11,167 nucleotides of DNA from an uncultured Methylococcaceae bacterium (GCA_903910005.1 CAIVXW010000162.1:1-11167); one strand, 5' to 3'. Numbered from the stretch's first letter, positions 1-7,873 are shown. Numbers and translations are program-made. The notes: generated by a model not told the origin, from the sequence alone.

Positions 1-1116
1 CCAACCGATGAAAATACCTGGCCTGGCCGAAGCAGATTGTCAGCCGGTTCATTCCGCCAGCAACAATCGGAGCCACTGCCAACTGATCCCGCGATTTCAG
101 TGGCGAGGGGAAGAAACAGGCAGGCACCACTCGGCCAGGCCCAATCCATTCTGGATGCCCGGATGCGGTATGAAAACGAGGGGCAGGATCCGTTTGTGCG
201 GGTTATTCAGCAGGAACTACGCCTCATGCGCAATGTGCTGGACAGCCATCTCGGAGAAACCGCATGGCAGCAGATGTCAGCACGCGCCCCACTCAGAGTG
301 GAATTACTCAAACGATTCAGTCAAATGGGATTTTCCAGACGACTTGTCCTTGATCTGGCCCGACAGGCAGGTAACTCACAGGATGTGGATGCCGCCATGG
401 AGGCTGCTGCAGAATTGCTCGGCAAGGTGTTGCCACTGGCCCAGGAAGATTTGCTTGAGGTTGGCGGGATCGTGGCTCTGGTTGGCCCTACCGGTGTGGG
501 GAAAACCACGACCATTGCCAAACTGGCGGCCAGGTTCCGCATGAAACACAGTTCGCGTGAAATTGCCCTGGTGACCACGGACAATTATCGTATCGCGGCT
601 CATGAGCAATTAATTACCTACGGTCGTATTCTGGACGTGCCGGTTCGAATTGCTTCCAGCGTGGAGGAACTGCATCAACATCTGGATACTTTTTATGACC
701 GCAAACTGATACTGATCGATACTGCCGGCATGGGACAGCGTGATTTACGCTTGCTGGAGCAAATCAGTTTATTCAAAAAAGTGGCCATTCCAGTCAAATC
801 CTGCCTGGTACTGTCGGCAGCCAGTCAGTCACGCACCCTGCAGGAAGCCGTGGAGGCCTTTCAGGGATTTTCACCGGAAACCTGTATTTTGACCAAAATC
901 GATGAAGCAGTGCAGGCAGGGGTATCCCTGTCAGCAATTGTGGAAAACAGGTTGCCCGTTTCTTATGTATGTGATGGCCAGCAGGTTCCCGAAGATTTGC
1001 ACAGGGCTCGCAAAAGTGCCCTGATAAGCTGGTGCATGACGTATGACGAAAACCGGGATACAGACACCTACCGTTCATTCAGCTATGAGGACTGGATTAT
1101 TCACGCCAATGCCTGA
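1..1116 (+). CDS. flhF: FlhF, flagellar SRP-type GTPase (5' partial)
   Basis: FlhF is an SRP-family GTPase that directs where the flagellum is built, at the pole in polarly flagellated bacteria. The frame is open to the left window edge, so the true start lies outside; a TTG at 37 is only an internal codon. About 371 residues are visible. Family members are usually 430-490 residues, so the N-terminal basic domain is probably missing. The NG core is complete: an N-domain helical region (about residues 50-150 of the visible part), the P-loop GPTGVGKTTT at nt 484-513, a TTDNYRIAAHEQL switch segment near nt 574-612, DTAG at nt 718-729 and the guanine-specificity TKID at nt 892-903. The closing region (VSYVCDGQQVPEDL) is typical of FlhF. 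Its stop overlaps the fleN start by 8 bases, so the two are probably translationally coupled. flhA would be expected upstream, as in Pseudomonas, but is not visible. Confidence 0.95.
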   Translation, partial: PTDENTWPGRSRLSAGSFRQQQSEPLPTDPAISVARGRNRQAPLGQAQSILDARMRYENEGQDPFVRVIQQELRLMRNVLDSHLGETAWQQMSARAPLRVELLKRFSQMGFSRRLVLDLARQAGNSQDVDAAMEAAAELLGKVLPLAQEDLLEVGGIVALVGPTGVGKTTTIAKLAARFRMKHSSREIALVTTDNYRIAAHEQLITYGRILDVPVRIASSVEELHQHLDTFYDRKLILIDTAGMGQRDLRLLEQISLFKKVAIPVKSCLVLSAASQSRTLQEAVEAFQGFSPETCILTKIDEAVQAGVSLSAIVENRLPVSYVCDGQQVPEDLHRARKSALISWCMTYDENRDTDTYRSFSYEDWIIHANA

Positions 1117-1939
1117 GACCAATCAAGTGCCCCGCGTCCTTGCCATTGCCAGCGGGAAGGGAGGAGTAGGTAAAACCAACATTGCAGTCAATCTGGGTAT
1201 CTCGCTGGCAGAAGCGGGACGTCGGGTCGTTTTAATGGACGCCGACCTTGGATTGGCCAATGTGGATGTTCTGCTGGGATTTCATCCCCGCTTTAATCTT
1301 TCCCACGTTCTGAGTGGCGAGCGGAGCCTGTCTGAAATCATGGTTGATGGACCGTCAGGCCTCCGCATCATTCCGGCCTCTTCCGGGCTACAACACATGT
1401 CGGATCTTTCAACCACGGAGCAGGCCGCCGTCATCCGGGTTTTCAGCGATATTGACAAGGATATTGATTTTTTGTTGGTGGATACCGCCGCCGGAATATC
1501 CAGCAGCGTGGTCAATTTTGCTCGAGCCTGCCAGGAAGTTGTATTGATTGTATGCGATGAACCGACCTCCATCACCGACGCCTATGCCTTCATCAAGTTG
1601 CTCAACAGGGATTATGGTGTTTATCGCTTTCAAATATTGACCAACATGGTGCAGGATACCCGTCAGGGTCAAGCCTTGTTTTACAAACTGAACAAGGTAA
1701 CGGATCACTATCTTGATGTTACCCTCAATCATCTGGGAACCATCCCGTTTGATGATTTTCTGCGCAAGGCAGTGCAGCGTCAGAGTCCGGTAACAATCTC
1801 CTATCCCCAAAGCAAATCCAGCCTGGCCTTCAGACAATTATCCGAGCGGGTAATGAGTCTTCCTGCCACCCGACACAGCAGTGGCCGACTGGAATTTTTT
1901 GTAGAGAAAATGATTCAGTACGGCAATCTTGATTCATGA
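1109..1939 (+). CDS. fleN: FleN/FlhG, MinD-type ATPase controlling flagellar number
   Basis: A 276-residue MinD/ParA-family ATPase that limits flagellar number and works with FlhF. It shows the deviant Walker A GKGGVGKT (residues 16-23), DADLGLANVDVLLG (44-57), Walker-B-like LLVDTAAGI (122-130) and CDEPTSITDAYA (149-160), which is highly characteristic of FleN. The C-terminal LEFFVEKM (261-268) is also family-typical. I chose the ATG at 1109 because it gives the usual family length and starts just before the conserved beta strand. In-frame codons back to 1043 lie inside the flhF coding sequence and read as low-quality protein. No strong Shine-Dalgarno is seen, in keeping with coupling to flhF. 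The N-terminus lacks the DQAxxLR helix that activates FlhF GTPase in some FlhG proteins. The stop overlaps the fliA start (ATGA). Confidence 0.95.
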   Translation: MPETNQVPRVLAIASGKGGVGKTNIAVNLGISLAEAGRRVVLMDADLGLANVDVLLGFHPRFNLSHVLSGERSLSEIMVDGPSGLRIIPASSGLQHMSDLSTTEQAAVIRVFSDIDKDIDFLLVDTAAGISSSVVNFARACQEVVLIVCDEPTSITDAYAFIKLLNRDYGVYRFQILTNMVQDTRQGQALFYKLNKVTDHYLDVTLNHLGTIPFDDFLRKAVQRQSPVTISYPQSKSSLAFRQLSERVMSLPATRHSSGRLEFFVEKMIQYGNLDS

Positions 1940-2676
1940 CGGGAATAGCCCTCTATACCTCTGTTCAGGTATCGGATACCGAAAGTCTGGTAATGAAGAA
2001 TACCGGGCTGGTGAAGCGGATTGCGTATCACCTGATGGCCCGGTTGCCCGCCAGTGTACAGGTAGAAGATCTGATACAGGCTGGTATGGTGGGTTTGCTT
2101 GAAGCTGCCCGCCAGTTTGACTTAGCCATCGGAGCCAGTTTTGAGACGTATGCCGGTATCAGGATTCGTGGAGCCATGCTGGATGAACTCCGGCGTAATG
2201 ACTGGACGCCACGATCCGTTCATCGTAAAACCCGTGAAGTGACTGAGGCCATTCGTCACCTGGAAGAACAACTTGGACGGGAGGTGAGGGATGTTGAAGT
2301 GGCTGATCATCTTTCCATTACATTGGCAGAGTACCATCACATACTTCAGGATGCCGCTGGCTGTCATTTATTCAGCATGGATGAATTACTCGAAACGGGC
2401 GATCATATTCTGGAGCAATGTGCTGCACCGCAGGATTGTCCCCTGGATCAGATCACTCAATCCGATTTTGCGGAGGCACTGGCCGGGGCACTGTCTCAAT
2501 TACCCGAACGGGAACGCCTGGTGATGTCCCTTTATTATGACGAAGAACTTAATTTGAAGGAAATAGGTCAGGTACTGGGCGTCAGTGAATCGCGTTCCTG
2601 CCAGATTCTGGGACAGGCCACCTTGCGCCTGCGGGCCAGAATGCGCGAATGGAACGATACTCCGATGGAAAAATAA
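1936..2676 (+). CDS. fliA: FliA, flagellar sigma-28 factor
   Basis: A 246-residue group 3 sigma factor that directs RNA polymerase to late flagellar and chemotaxis promoters and is normally held by the anti-sigma FlgM. Region 2 is canonical: EDLIQAGMVGLLEAARQFD (44-62) and RGAMLDELRRNDWTPRSV (78-95, the -10 recognition part). Region 3 covers about 96-145. Region 4 is LSQLPERERLVMSLYYDEEL (187-206) followed by the helix-turn-helix LKEIGQVLGVSESR (207-220). The start ATG overlaps the fleN stop as ATGA. The recognition helix then reads SCQILGQ (221-227) where E. coli and Pseudomonas FliA have VSQLHSQ, so the residues facing the -35 element may be altered. The identity as FliA is secure; its promoter preference is open. 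Confidence 0.96.
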   Translation: MTGIALYTSVQVSDTESLVMKNTGLVKRIAYHLMARLPASVQVEDLIQAGMVGLLEAARQFDLAIGASFETYAGIRIRGAMLDELRRNDWTPRSVHRKTREVTEAIRHLEEQLGREVRDVEVADHLSITLAEYHHILQDAAGCHLFSMDELLETGDHILEQCAAPQDCPLDQITQSDFAEALAGALSQLPERERLVMSLYYDEELNLKEIGQVLGVSESRSCQILGQATLRLRARMREWNDTPMEK

Positions 2677-2849
2677 TCCTGTCGTCCTGGGCCGGGCTGA
2701 ATCATGTGTTCTGTGCCGAACGGATGTTATCTACTGCAGGCTCCTTGTGTGGACAGGCCGAATGCTGTTGTACCCTTTAATCTGACGCAGCACTTCAACT
2801 TGTATTGAGGCTGAAAAGGCAATTTATGTGTTAACTGAGGTGTAAATCA
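2677..2849. other. Intergenic gap between fliA and cheY
   Basis: A 173-base gap, the largest within the flagellar/chemotaxis block. A promoter for cheY would be expected here. I looked for a sigma-28 element (TAAA, about 15 bases, GCCGATAA), a sigma-54 element and a good sigma-70 pair and found none that is convincing. GCCGAA-type hexamers occur near 2715 and 2757 without a matching -35. No clear intrinsic terminator follows fliA. The frames across the gap are short and look non-coding. Confidence 0.6.
2837..2842 (+). promoter_or_regulatory. Shine-Dalgarno that decides the cheY TTG start
   Basis: GAGGTG lies 7 bases before the TTG at 2850 but about 19 bases before the ATG at 2862. This spacing favours the TTG start and the N-terminus MDKNMK. 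Confidence 0.75.
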
Positions 2850-3239
2850 TTGGATAAAAACATGAAGATACTCATCGTCGATGATTTTTCGACCATGAGA
2901 AGAATAATAAAAAACCTGCTGAGGGAGTTGGGGTTCAATAATACCATCGAAGCTGACGACGGGCAGACGGCCATGCCTAAACTGCGAACCGGCGGAGTGG
3001 ATTTTCTGATTACTGACTGGAATATGCCCGGCATGTCTGGCATAGAATTATTACGTACCATACGGGCTGACGCCAATCTGAAGGGGTTACCCGTACTGAT
3101 GGTCACGGCAGAAGCCAAGCGGGAACAAATTGTGGAAGCCGCACAGGCAGGGGTCAATGGGTATGTCATAAAACCATTCACCGCCGCCACCCTTGAAGAA
3201 AAAATAAACAAGATTTTTGAACGTCTCGAAAATGCCTAA
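2850..3239 (+). CDS. cheY: CheY chemotaxis response regulator
   Basis: A 129-residue stand-alone receiver domain. It is phosphorylated by CheA and, as CheY~P, binds the flagellar switch to change rotation. The active-site set is complete: acidic pair D11 D12, phospho-acceptor D56 (TDWNMPGMSG), T86 (MVTAEAK), Y105 and K108 (VIKPF), each one position earlier than in E. coli CheY. There is no output domain, as expected. The start is taken as TTG at 2850 because of the well-placed GAGGTG and because many gammaproteobacterial CheY proteins begin with an xKNMKILIVDD-type N-terminus. The alternative is the ATG at 2862 (MKILIVDD, as in P. aeruginosa). cheZ follows after 24 bases. Confidence 0.97.
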   Translation: MDKNMKILIVDDFSTMRRIIKNLLRELGFNNTIEADDGQTAMPKLRTGGVDFLITDWNMPGMSGIELLRTIRADANLKGLPVLMVTAEAKREQIVEAAQAGVNGYVIKPFTAATLEEKINKIFERLENA

Positions 3240-3263
3240 CAATCACAATGCCGGGAGAGGGCC

Positions 3264-4001
3264 ATGGTAGACTTCACTCCAGCCAAAGCAGCACAACTGG
3301 AACAGGCCAAAGCTCTGGTTGAAGCCATCCAGAATGGCGATGATGAGCAGGTCAATCGTCTGATCCAGGAACTGGGAAAAGTACAGGAATCCGTTTTGTT
3401 TCAGGAAATCTGCAAACTTACCCGCCAGTTGCATGATGCGTTGACTACTTTTTATCTGGATGAACGACTGGCGCGGTTTACCCAAAATGACATTCCCAAT
3501 GCCAAGGAGCGGCTGAATTATGTCATTACCATGACCGAGCAGGCGGCCAATACTACGTTGAATGCAGTTGAGTATTTGCTGCCCGTGATTCAGGGGATGA
3601 ATAACGAGACGACAGTCCTCAAGGAGGACTGGCAACGATTTCGTGCCCGGGAAATGTCGGTTGATGAATTCCGGGAACTCAACCAGAAAATAGTCCAGCA
3701 TTTCGAGGATTCCGGAGTCCGGTTACAGCAAATTCAGGAACGGTTAACGGAAGTCCTGATGGCTCAGGACTTTCAGGATTTGACCGGACAAATCATACGG
3801 CGTGTCATCACCCTGGTAAAAGACCTTGAAACAAGCATGGTTGACATGATTCGTTTATCCAATACGCCTTCGCAGCGACACCGGGACGCCAGTGTCGAGC
3901 ATTCAAGCCAGGGACATGGCCCTGCAGTTCCCGGACTCGATACAGATACCGTCAGTAACCAGGATGATGTAGATTCATTACTCTCCAGTTTGGGCTTTTG
4001 A
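3264..4001 (+). CDS. cheZ: CheZ, CheY-phosphate phosphatase
   Basis: A 245-residue CheZ that speeds dephosphorylation of CheY~P and ends the motor signal. The long helical body is seen across residues 85-200. The catalytic segment AQDFQDLTGQ is at 167-176; by alignment with E. coli CheZ, D172 and Q176 match D143 and Q147, Q147 being the residue inserted into the CheY active site. A flexible, poorly conserved stretch (about 201-230) leads to the C-terminal tail DDVDSLLSSLGF (234-245), which matches the CheY-tethering peptide of the family. The ATG at 3264 has a strong purine-rich site (GGGAGAGG, 3253-3260) just upstream. CheZ in this cluster fits a beta/gammaproteobacterium. The stop TGA runs into the Shine-Dalgarno of cheA. 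Confidence 0.96.
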   Translation: MVDFTPAKAAQLEQAKALVEAIQNGDDEQVNRLIQELGKVQESVLFQEICKLTRQLHDALTTFYLDERLARFTQNDIPNAKERLNYVITMTEQAANTTLNAVEYLLPVIQGMNNETTVLKEDWQRFRAREMSVDEFRELNQKIVQHFEDSGVRLQQIQERLTEVLMAQDFQDLTGQIIRRVITLVKDLETSMVDMIRLSNTPSQRHRDASVEHSSQGHGPAVPGLDTDTVSNQDDVDSLLSSLGF

Positions 4002-4008
4002 GGCCTTT

Positions 4009-6300
4009 ATGGCAATTGATCTGGATGACGAAATTGTTCAGGATTTTCTGGTTGAGGCTGGTGAGATACTCGAAAAACTGAATGGACAACTCGTGGAACT
4101 TGAGCAAATGCCGGATGATTATGATTTGCTCAATGCGATTTTTCGCGGTTTCCATACCATCAAGGGCGGGGCAGGCTTTCTTAACCTGACCGCCCTCATT
4201 GATATCTGTCATCGTTCAGAGGATGTCTTCAACGCCTTGCGGCAGGGAATCAGGCGCGTGGATGCCATCCTGATGGACACCATTCTGGAAGTACTTGATG
4301 TGGTCAACCAGATGTTCAGGGAAATCGCGGCCGGCAGGGATGCCGTACCTGCCGAACCCAATCTGTTGGCCAGACTGGAAGCCCTGACGACCGAACCAAC
4401 TCAAACTGATGGAGAGGATACGGAAATACCCGGGGAGGATGACCTGGAATTGTCGGCGGACTCCCTGTCCGCAGCAGAAGTCGGCGATCCCGTGGCTCAA
4501 CCCCTGGGCCGTAATGTGGTCGAGGATGTATTCACCACCATGCTGGAGGCAGTAGAAGCGCAGTCGATTCCTGACACGGAACGAGCCACTCAGGCAACGG
4601 TCGGCAGTGAAATTACCGAAGAGGAATTTGAACGACTCCTGGACGAATTGCACGGGGAGGGCAAACACACCGGCAATCCGGGTTCCAGTCCTGGCGACAG
4701 GCCGATTCATCCTGTTGCCGCCGCCGTCACCGCCAATCCATCCGATGACATTACTGAAGAAGAGTTTGAGAGTCTTCTGGACGCCCTGCACGGCAAAGGC
4801 AAACATCGCCCGGTTGCACCGCAGCCAGATTCAACGTCACCCCCTCCAGCCGATCCGGTATCGTTGGCCAAATCGCCGAATCCGGTGGCTGATATTTCCG
4901 AAGATGAATTTGAAAACCTGCTTGATTCCCTGCACGGCAAAGGCAAACACGGAGGAATTCCCTCACTGGCCAGGCCACTTGAGCCTGATATCACGGAATT
5001 ACCCAAATCAATTCGACGTAAAAGTCCCGCACCGCAGTCGCCACTGCCACCGCCTGCCAGCAAAAGCAGTGGTGAAACCCTCCCCCGCGATTCATCCGGC
5101 ACACTGACCCGCCAGGGCTCCAATCCGGCAGCCGAAACTACTGTCAGGGTTGACACCCAGCGTCTCGATGAAATCATGAACCTGGTGGGCGAACTGGTGC
5201 TGGTCAGAAACCGTTTTCAGACCCTCAGAATTGCCCTCAATGATGAAGACATTGCCAAAGCAGTGGCCAACCTGGATGTTGTGACCTCTGACCTGCAAAT
5301 CTCCGTCATGAAAACCCGGATGCAGCCCATCAAGAAGGTATTCGGGCGATTTCCCCGGGTGGTCAGGGATCTGGCCCGCAGTCTCAGCAAGGAGGTACAA
5401 CTGGAACTGCGCGGAGAAGATACCGACCTGGATAAAAATCTGGTGGAAGCCCTGGCTGATCCTCTGGTGCATCTGGTGAGAAATGCCGTCGACCACGGTG
5501 TGGAAACGCCGGATGAACGCCTGAACTATGGCAAGCCACGGCAGGGGCTGGTCATACTCACTGCCGCCCAGGAAGGCAACCATATCGAATTGACGATTGA
5601 AGACGACGGGCGTGGCATGGATCCGGCCGTACTCCGACGCAAGGCCGTGGAAAAAGGCTTGATGGATCAGGATGGTGCCAATCGACTGGACGATAAGGAG
5701 GCCTTCAATCTGATCTTCATGCCGGGTTTCTCGACCAAAACCGAAATTTCCGATGTATCCGGGCGAGGCGTGGGAATGGATGTGGTCAAAACCCGCATTT
5801 CCCAGATGAATGGTTCGGTTGCGATTGACTCCGTACGCGGAAAGGGCAGCAAAATCACCATCAAACTGCCACTGACCCTGGCCATCATGCCTACCCTGAT
5901 GGTTAAACTCAACGAGCAACCGTTTGCCCTGCCTCTGGCCAGCGTGGTGGAGATTCTTGATCTGGATCTTAACAAAACCAACGTGGTTGACGGGCAATTG
6001 GTCGTGATGGTTCGACAGAGGGCTCTTCCCCTGTTTTATCTCAAGGAGTGGCTGGTTCCCGGTTTTTATCATGAAAAGAAAGGCGATGAACTCATAGGCC
6101 ACGTCGTGGTAGTAAACACCGGCGGCAGACAGGTGGGGTTCGTGGTGGATCACCTGGTTGGACAGGAGGAAGTCGTCATAAAACCACTGGGGGTCAAATT
6201 GCAGGGGGTAGCCGGCATGGCGGGTGCCACGATTACCGGAGACGGGAAAATTGCCCTGATTCTGGACGTGCCAGGCCTCATGAAACGCTACGCCCCCTGA
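4009..6300 (+). CDS. cheA: CheA chemotaxis histidine kinase with triple linker repeat
   Basis: A 763-residue CheA that phosphorylates itself and passes phosphate to CheY under receptor control. P1 (Hpt) holds the phospho-histidine H49 in FHTIKGGAGF. No E. coli-type P2 is recognisable; residues 130-375 form an acidic, then proline-rich linker with three copies of a motif like DITEEEFExLLDxLHGxGKH (201-220, 247-266, 295-314). P3 dimerisation begins near 376 (RVDTQRLDEIMNLVGELV). The P4 ATPase has an N box HLVRNAVDHG (488-497), G1 EDDGRGMD (531-538), F box FMPGFSTK (570-577) and G2 GRGVGMDVV (585-593). P5, CheW-like, runs from about 621 to the end. The ATG at 4009 is preceded by GAGG overlapping the cheZ stop. 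The linker position suggests the CheA segment known in Vibrio as the localisation and inheritance domain, which binds ParP; parP lies downstream. cheB does not follow. Confidence 0.97.
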   Translation: MAIDLDDEIVQDFLVEAGEILEKLNGQLVELEQMPDDYDLLNAIFRGFHTIKGGAGFLNLTALIDICHRSEDVFNALRQGIRRVDAILMDTILEVLDVVNQMFREIAAGRDAVPAEPNLLARLEALTTEPTQTDGEDTEIPGEDDLELSADSLSAAEVGDPVAQPLGRNVVEDVFTTMLEAVEAQSIPDTERATQATVGSEITEEEFERLLDELHGEGKHTGNPGSSPGDRPIHPVAAAVTANPSDDITEEEFESLLDALHGKGKHRPVAPQPDSTSPPPADPVSLAKSPNPVADISEDEFENLLDSLHGKGKHGGIPSLARPLEPDITELPKSIRRKSPAPQSPLPPPASKSSGETLPRDSSGTLTRQGSNPAAETTVRVDTQRLDEIMNLVGELVLVRNRFQTLRIALNDEDIAKAVANLDVVTSDLQISVMKTRMQPIKKVFGRFPRVVRDLARSLSKEVQLELRGEDTDLDKNLVEALADPLVHLVRNAVDHGVETPDERLNYGKPRQGLVILTAAQEGNHIELTIEDDGRGMDPAVLRRKAVEKGLMDQDGANRLDDKEAFNLIFMPGFSTKTEISDVSGRGVGMDVVKTRISQMNGSVAIDSVRGKGSKITIKLPLTLAIMPTLMVKLNEQPFALPLASVVEILDLDLNKTNVVDGQLVVMVRQRALPLFYLKEWLVPGFYHEKKGDELIGHVVVVNTGGRQVGFVVDHLVGQEEVVIKPLGVKLQGVAGMAGATITGDGKIALILDVPGLMKRYAP
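4609..4950 (+). repeat. Three in-frame repeats in the CheA linker
   Basis: Copies at 4609-4668, 4747-4806 and 4891-4950 each encode 20 residues of the form (D/E)I(T/S)E(E/D)EFExLLDxLHGxGKH. Start-to-start distances are 138 and 144 bases (46 and 48 codons), and the spacers are rich in proline and serine. Copies 2 and 3 share a perfect 22-base stretch (4784-4805 and 4928-4949). Each copy would form a short acidic amphipathic helix followed by a basic GKH end. Confidence 0.92.
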
Positions 6301-6309
6301 TACCTGACA

Positions 6310-7053
6310 ATGGATATCTTGAGCATCGCAGGTATCCTGCTGGGTCTCACCGCCATTATTGGCGGCAATCTGCTCGAAGGGGGCCACATCGGTTCACTAC
6401 TGAATGGACCTGCCATCATCATTGTTCTGGGCGGCACTGTGGGGGCCGTTTTACTGCAAACCCCGCTTGAGATTTTTGTGCAGGCACTCAGAATGCTCAA
6501 GTGGGTATTTCTGCCAACCACCCTGAGTCACAGGCAGAGCATAGAAAAAATAGTCAACTGGAGTACCCTGTCACGGCGGGAAGGATTGCTGGGTCTGGAA
6601 GCAGAAATCGACAAGGAGACCGATCCATTTACCCGCAAGGGTCTGCAACTGTTGGTGGACGGCAATGAACCTGCGGTCATACGTGACAGTCTGGAAGTGG
6701 AACTTTATACCCGGCAGCAACGCGAGATGAGTGCGGCCAAAATGTATGATGCAATGGGAGGGTATTCCCCGACCATCGGCATCATCGGAGCGGTGATGGG
6801 CTTGATTCATGTGATGGAAAACCTGTCGGATCCTGCCAAACTGGGCAGTGGTATCGCTACCGCTTTTGTCGCCACAATCTATGGAGTGGGGCTGGCCAAT
6901 CTGCTGTTCATTCCCATCGCCAATAAATTGAAAATCCGCACACAACTCCAGCATCAATCCCGTGAACTAATACTGGAAGGCCTGATTTCCATCGGCGAGG
7001 GTACCAACCCAAAAAATATAGAAATGAAACTGACCGGATTCCTCTACGAGTAG
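6310..7053 (+). CDS. motC: MotC, MotA-family flagellar stator subunit
   Basis: A 247-residue inner-membrane protein of the MotA/PomA family. With MotD it forms an ion-driven stator unit that powers flagellar rotation. Four membrane segments are seen near residues 4-21, 33-50, 151-170 and 183-205. The cytoplasmic loop holds R89 and E97, which align with E. coli MotA R90 and E98 that contact FliG. P154 (GYSPTIGIIG) and P202 (LLFIPIANK) match the conserved P173 and P222. It starts 9 bases after the cheA stop without a clear Shine-Dalgarno, so translation is probably coupled to cheA. In Pseudomonas cheB lies between these two genes; here there is no room for it. I use the name motC because of this position; whether a second stator pair exists elsewhere cannot be seen. 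Confidence 0.93.
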   Translation: MDILSIAGILLGLTAIIGGNLLEGGHIGSLLNGPAIIIVLGGTVGAVLLQTPLEIFVQALRMLKWVFLPTTLSHRQSIEKIVNWSTLSRREGLLGLEAEIDKETDPFTRKGLQLLVDGNEPAVIRDSLEVELYTRQQREMSAAKMYDAMGGYSPTIGIIGAVMGLIHVMENLSDPAKLGSGIATAFVATIYGVGLANLLFIPIANKLKIRTQLQHQSRELILEGLISIGEGTNPKNIEMKLTGFLYE

Positions 7054-7057
7054 ACCC

Positions 7058-7873
7058 ATGCCCAGACGCAAGCACACAGAAGATGAGCATGAAAACCTGG
7101 AGCGCTGGCTGGTTTCATACGCCGATTTCATTACCCTGCTATTTGCCTTTTTTGTGGTGATGTACTCCATTTCTTCACTGAATGAAGGAAAGTACAGGGT
7201 TCTTTCCCAGGCTTTATCAGCCGTTTTTTCCGCTGACCCTTCATCCCGCAGCGGAAATCCGCAATCAACCCTTATTCAAATGTCTCAGGATCAGGGGACT
7301 GAATTGATTAACCTGTTGCCGGAAGTGCCACCCAACCCGCCCGTCCAGGGAGATGCAGAGGAATCAGAACAAGCCCAACTGGATCGGGTGGCCCATCAAA
7401 TGGAAGCGGTATTGGCTCCCTACCTGCAGGATGGTCTGGTTACCGTCAGGCGTACTGAACTCTGGGTAGAACTTGAAATCAAGAGCGGTCTGCTGTTTGC
7501 GAGTGGCAGTGCCGGACTGGCCAAAGGCTCGGAAGCCATGCTCCACCGTTTATCACAAATTTTTACCGGTATTGACAATATCATTCACGTGGAAGGACAT
7601 ACCGATAACGTCCCCATTGCCACCTTTGAATTTCCATCCAACTGGGCCCTGTCCTCTGCCCGGGCCGCCAGTGTAGTCAAACAACTGGTTGATTATGGAG
7701 TATCCCCGGAGCGTATGGTCGCCCTTGGCTATGGTGAATATCATCCGGTTGCAGATAATACACGGGAAGACGGTCGCAATCGCAATCGGCGGGTTGCCAT
7801 GATAGTCATGTCAAAACAGGCATCCCGCTATAAATTAACCTCCGGCAATTCGCAGGAAGGATTCAGGCGGTGA
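7058..7873 (+). CDS. motD: MotD, MotB-family stator subunit with OmpA-like domain
   Basis: A 271-residue partner of MotC. A short cytoplasmic tail leads into a single membrane helix (about 18-40, SYADFITLLFAFFVVMYS) with D23, which matches the ion-carrying D32 of E. coli MotB. A proline- and acid-rich periplasmic linker (about 55-110) contains the plug region. The C-terminal OmpA-like peptidoglycan-binding domain (about 130-255) shows VEGHTDNVP (178-186), SNWALSSARA (194-203) and NRNRRV (241-246). This domain anchors the stator to the cell wall. The ATG follows the motC stop by 4 bases and the stop overlaps the parC GTG. The helix lets me predict an ion channel but not safely whether it carries protons or sodium. 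Confidence 0.94.
   Translation: MPRRKHTEDEHENLERWLVSYADFITLLFAFFVVMYSISSLNEGKYRVLSQALSAVFSADPSSRSGNPQSTLIQMSQDQGTELINLLPEVPPNPPVQGDAEESEQAQLDRVAHQMEAVLAPYLQDGLVTVRRTELWVELEIKSGLLFASGSAGLAKGSEAMLHRLSQIFTGIDNIIHVEGHTDNVPIATFEFPSNWALSSARAASVVKQLVDYGVSPERMVALGYGEYHPVADNTREDGRNRNRRVAMIVMSKQASRYKLTSGNSQEGFRR
7854..7860 (+). promoter_or_regulatory. Shine-Dalgarno for the parC GTG start
   Basis: AGGAAGG ends 9 bases before the GTG at 7870. It lies inside the motD coding sequence and supports GTG as the parC start; there is no in-frame ATG nearby. Confidence 0.65.

Noticed and set aside
8..544. ATG-started + strand frame overlapping flhF
   Set aside because: The composition is unlike a protein (many Trp, Cys and Arg), and the flhF frame carries the conserved GTPase motifs.
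1043..1108. Upstream extension of FleN
   Set aside because: It lies within the flhF coding sequence, adds no conserved residues, and the ATG at 1109 gives the normal family length.
2750..2767. Sigma-54-like GG...GC pair before cheY
   Set aside because: The GG and GC are 11 bases apart rather than 10 and the flanks do not match TGGCAC/TTGC.
5092..6387. A long - strand open frame (431 codons) opposite cheA
   Set aside because: The + strand here encodes all CheA P3-P5 motifs; the antisense frame shows no recognisable domain and reflects cheA codon composition.
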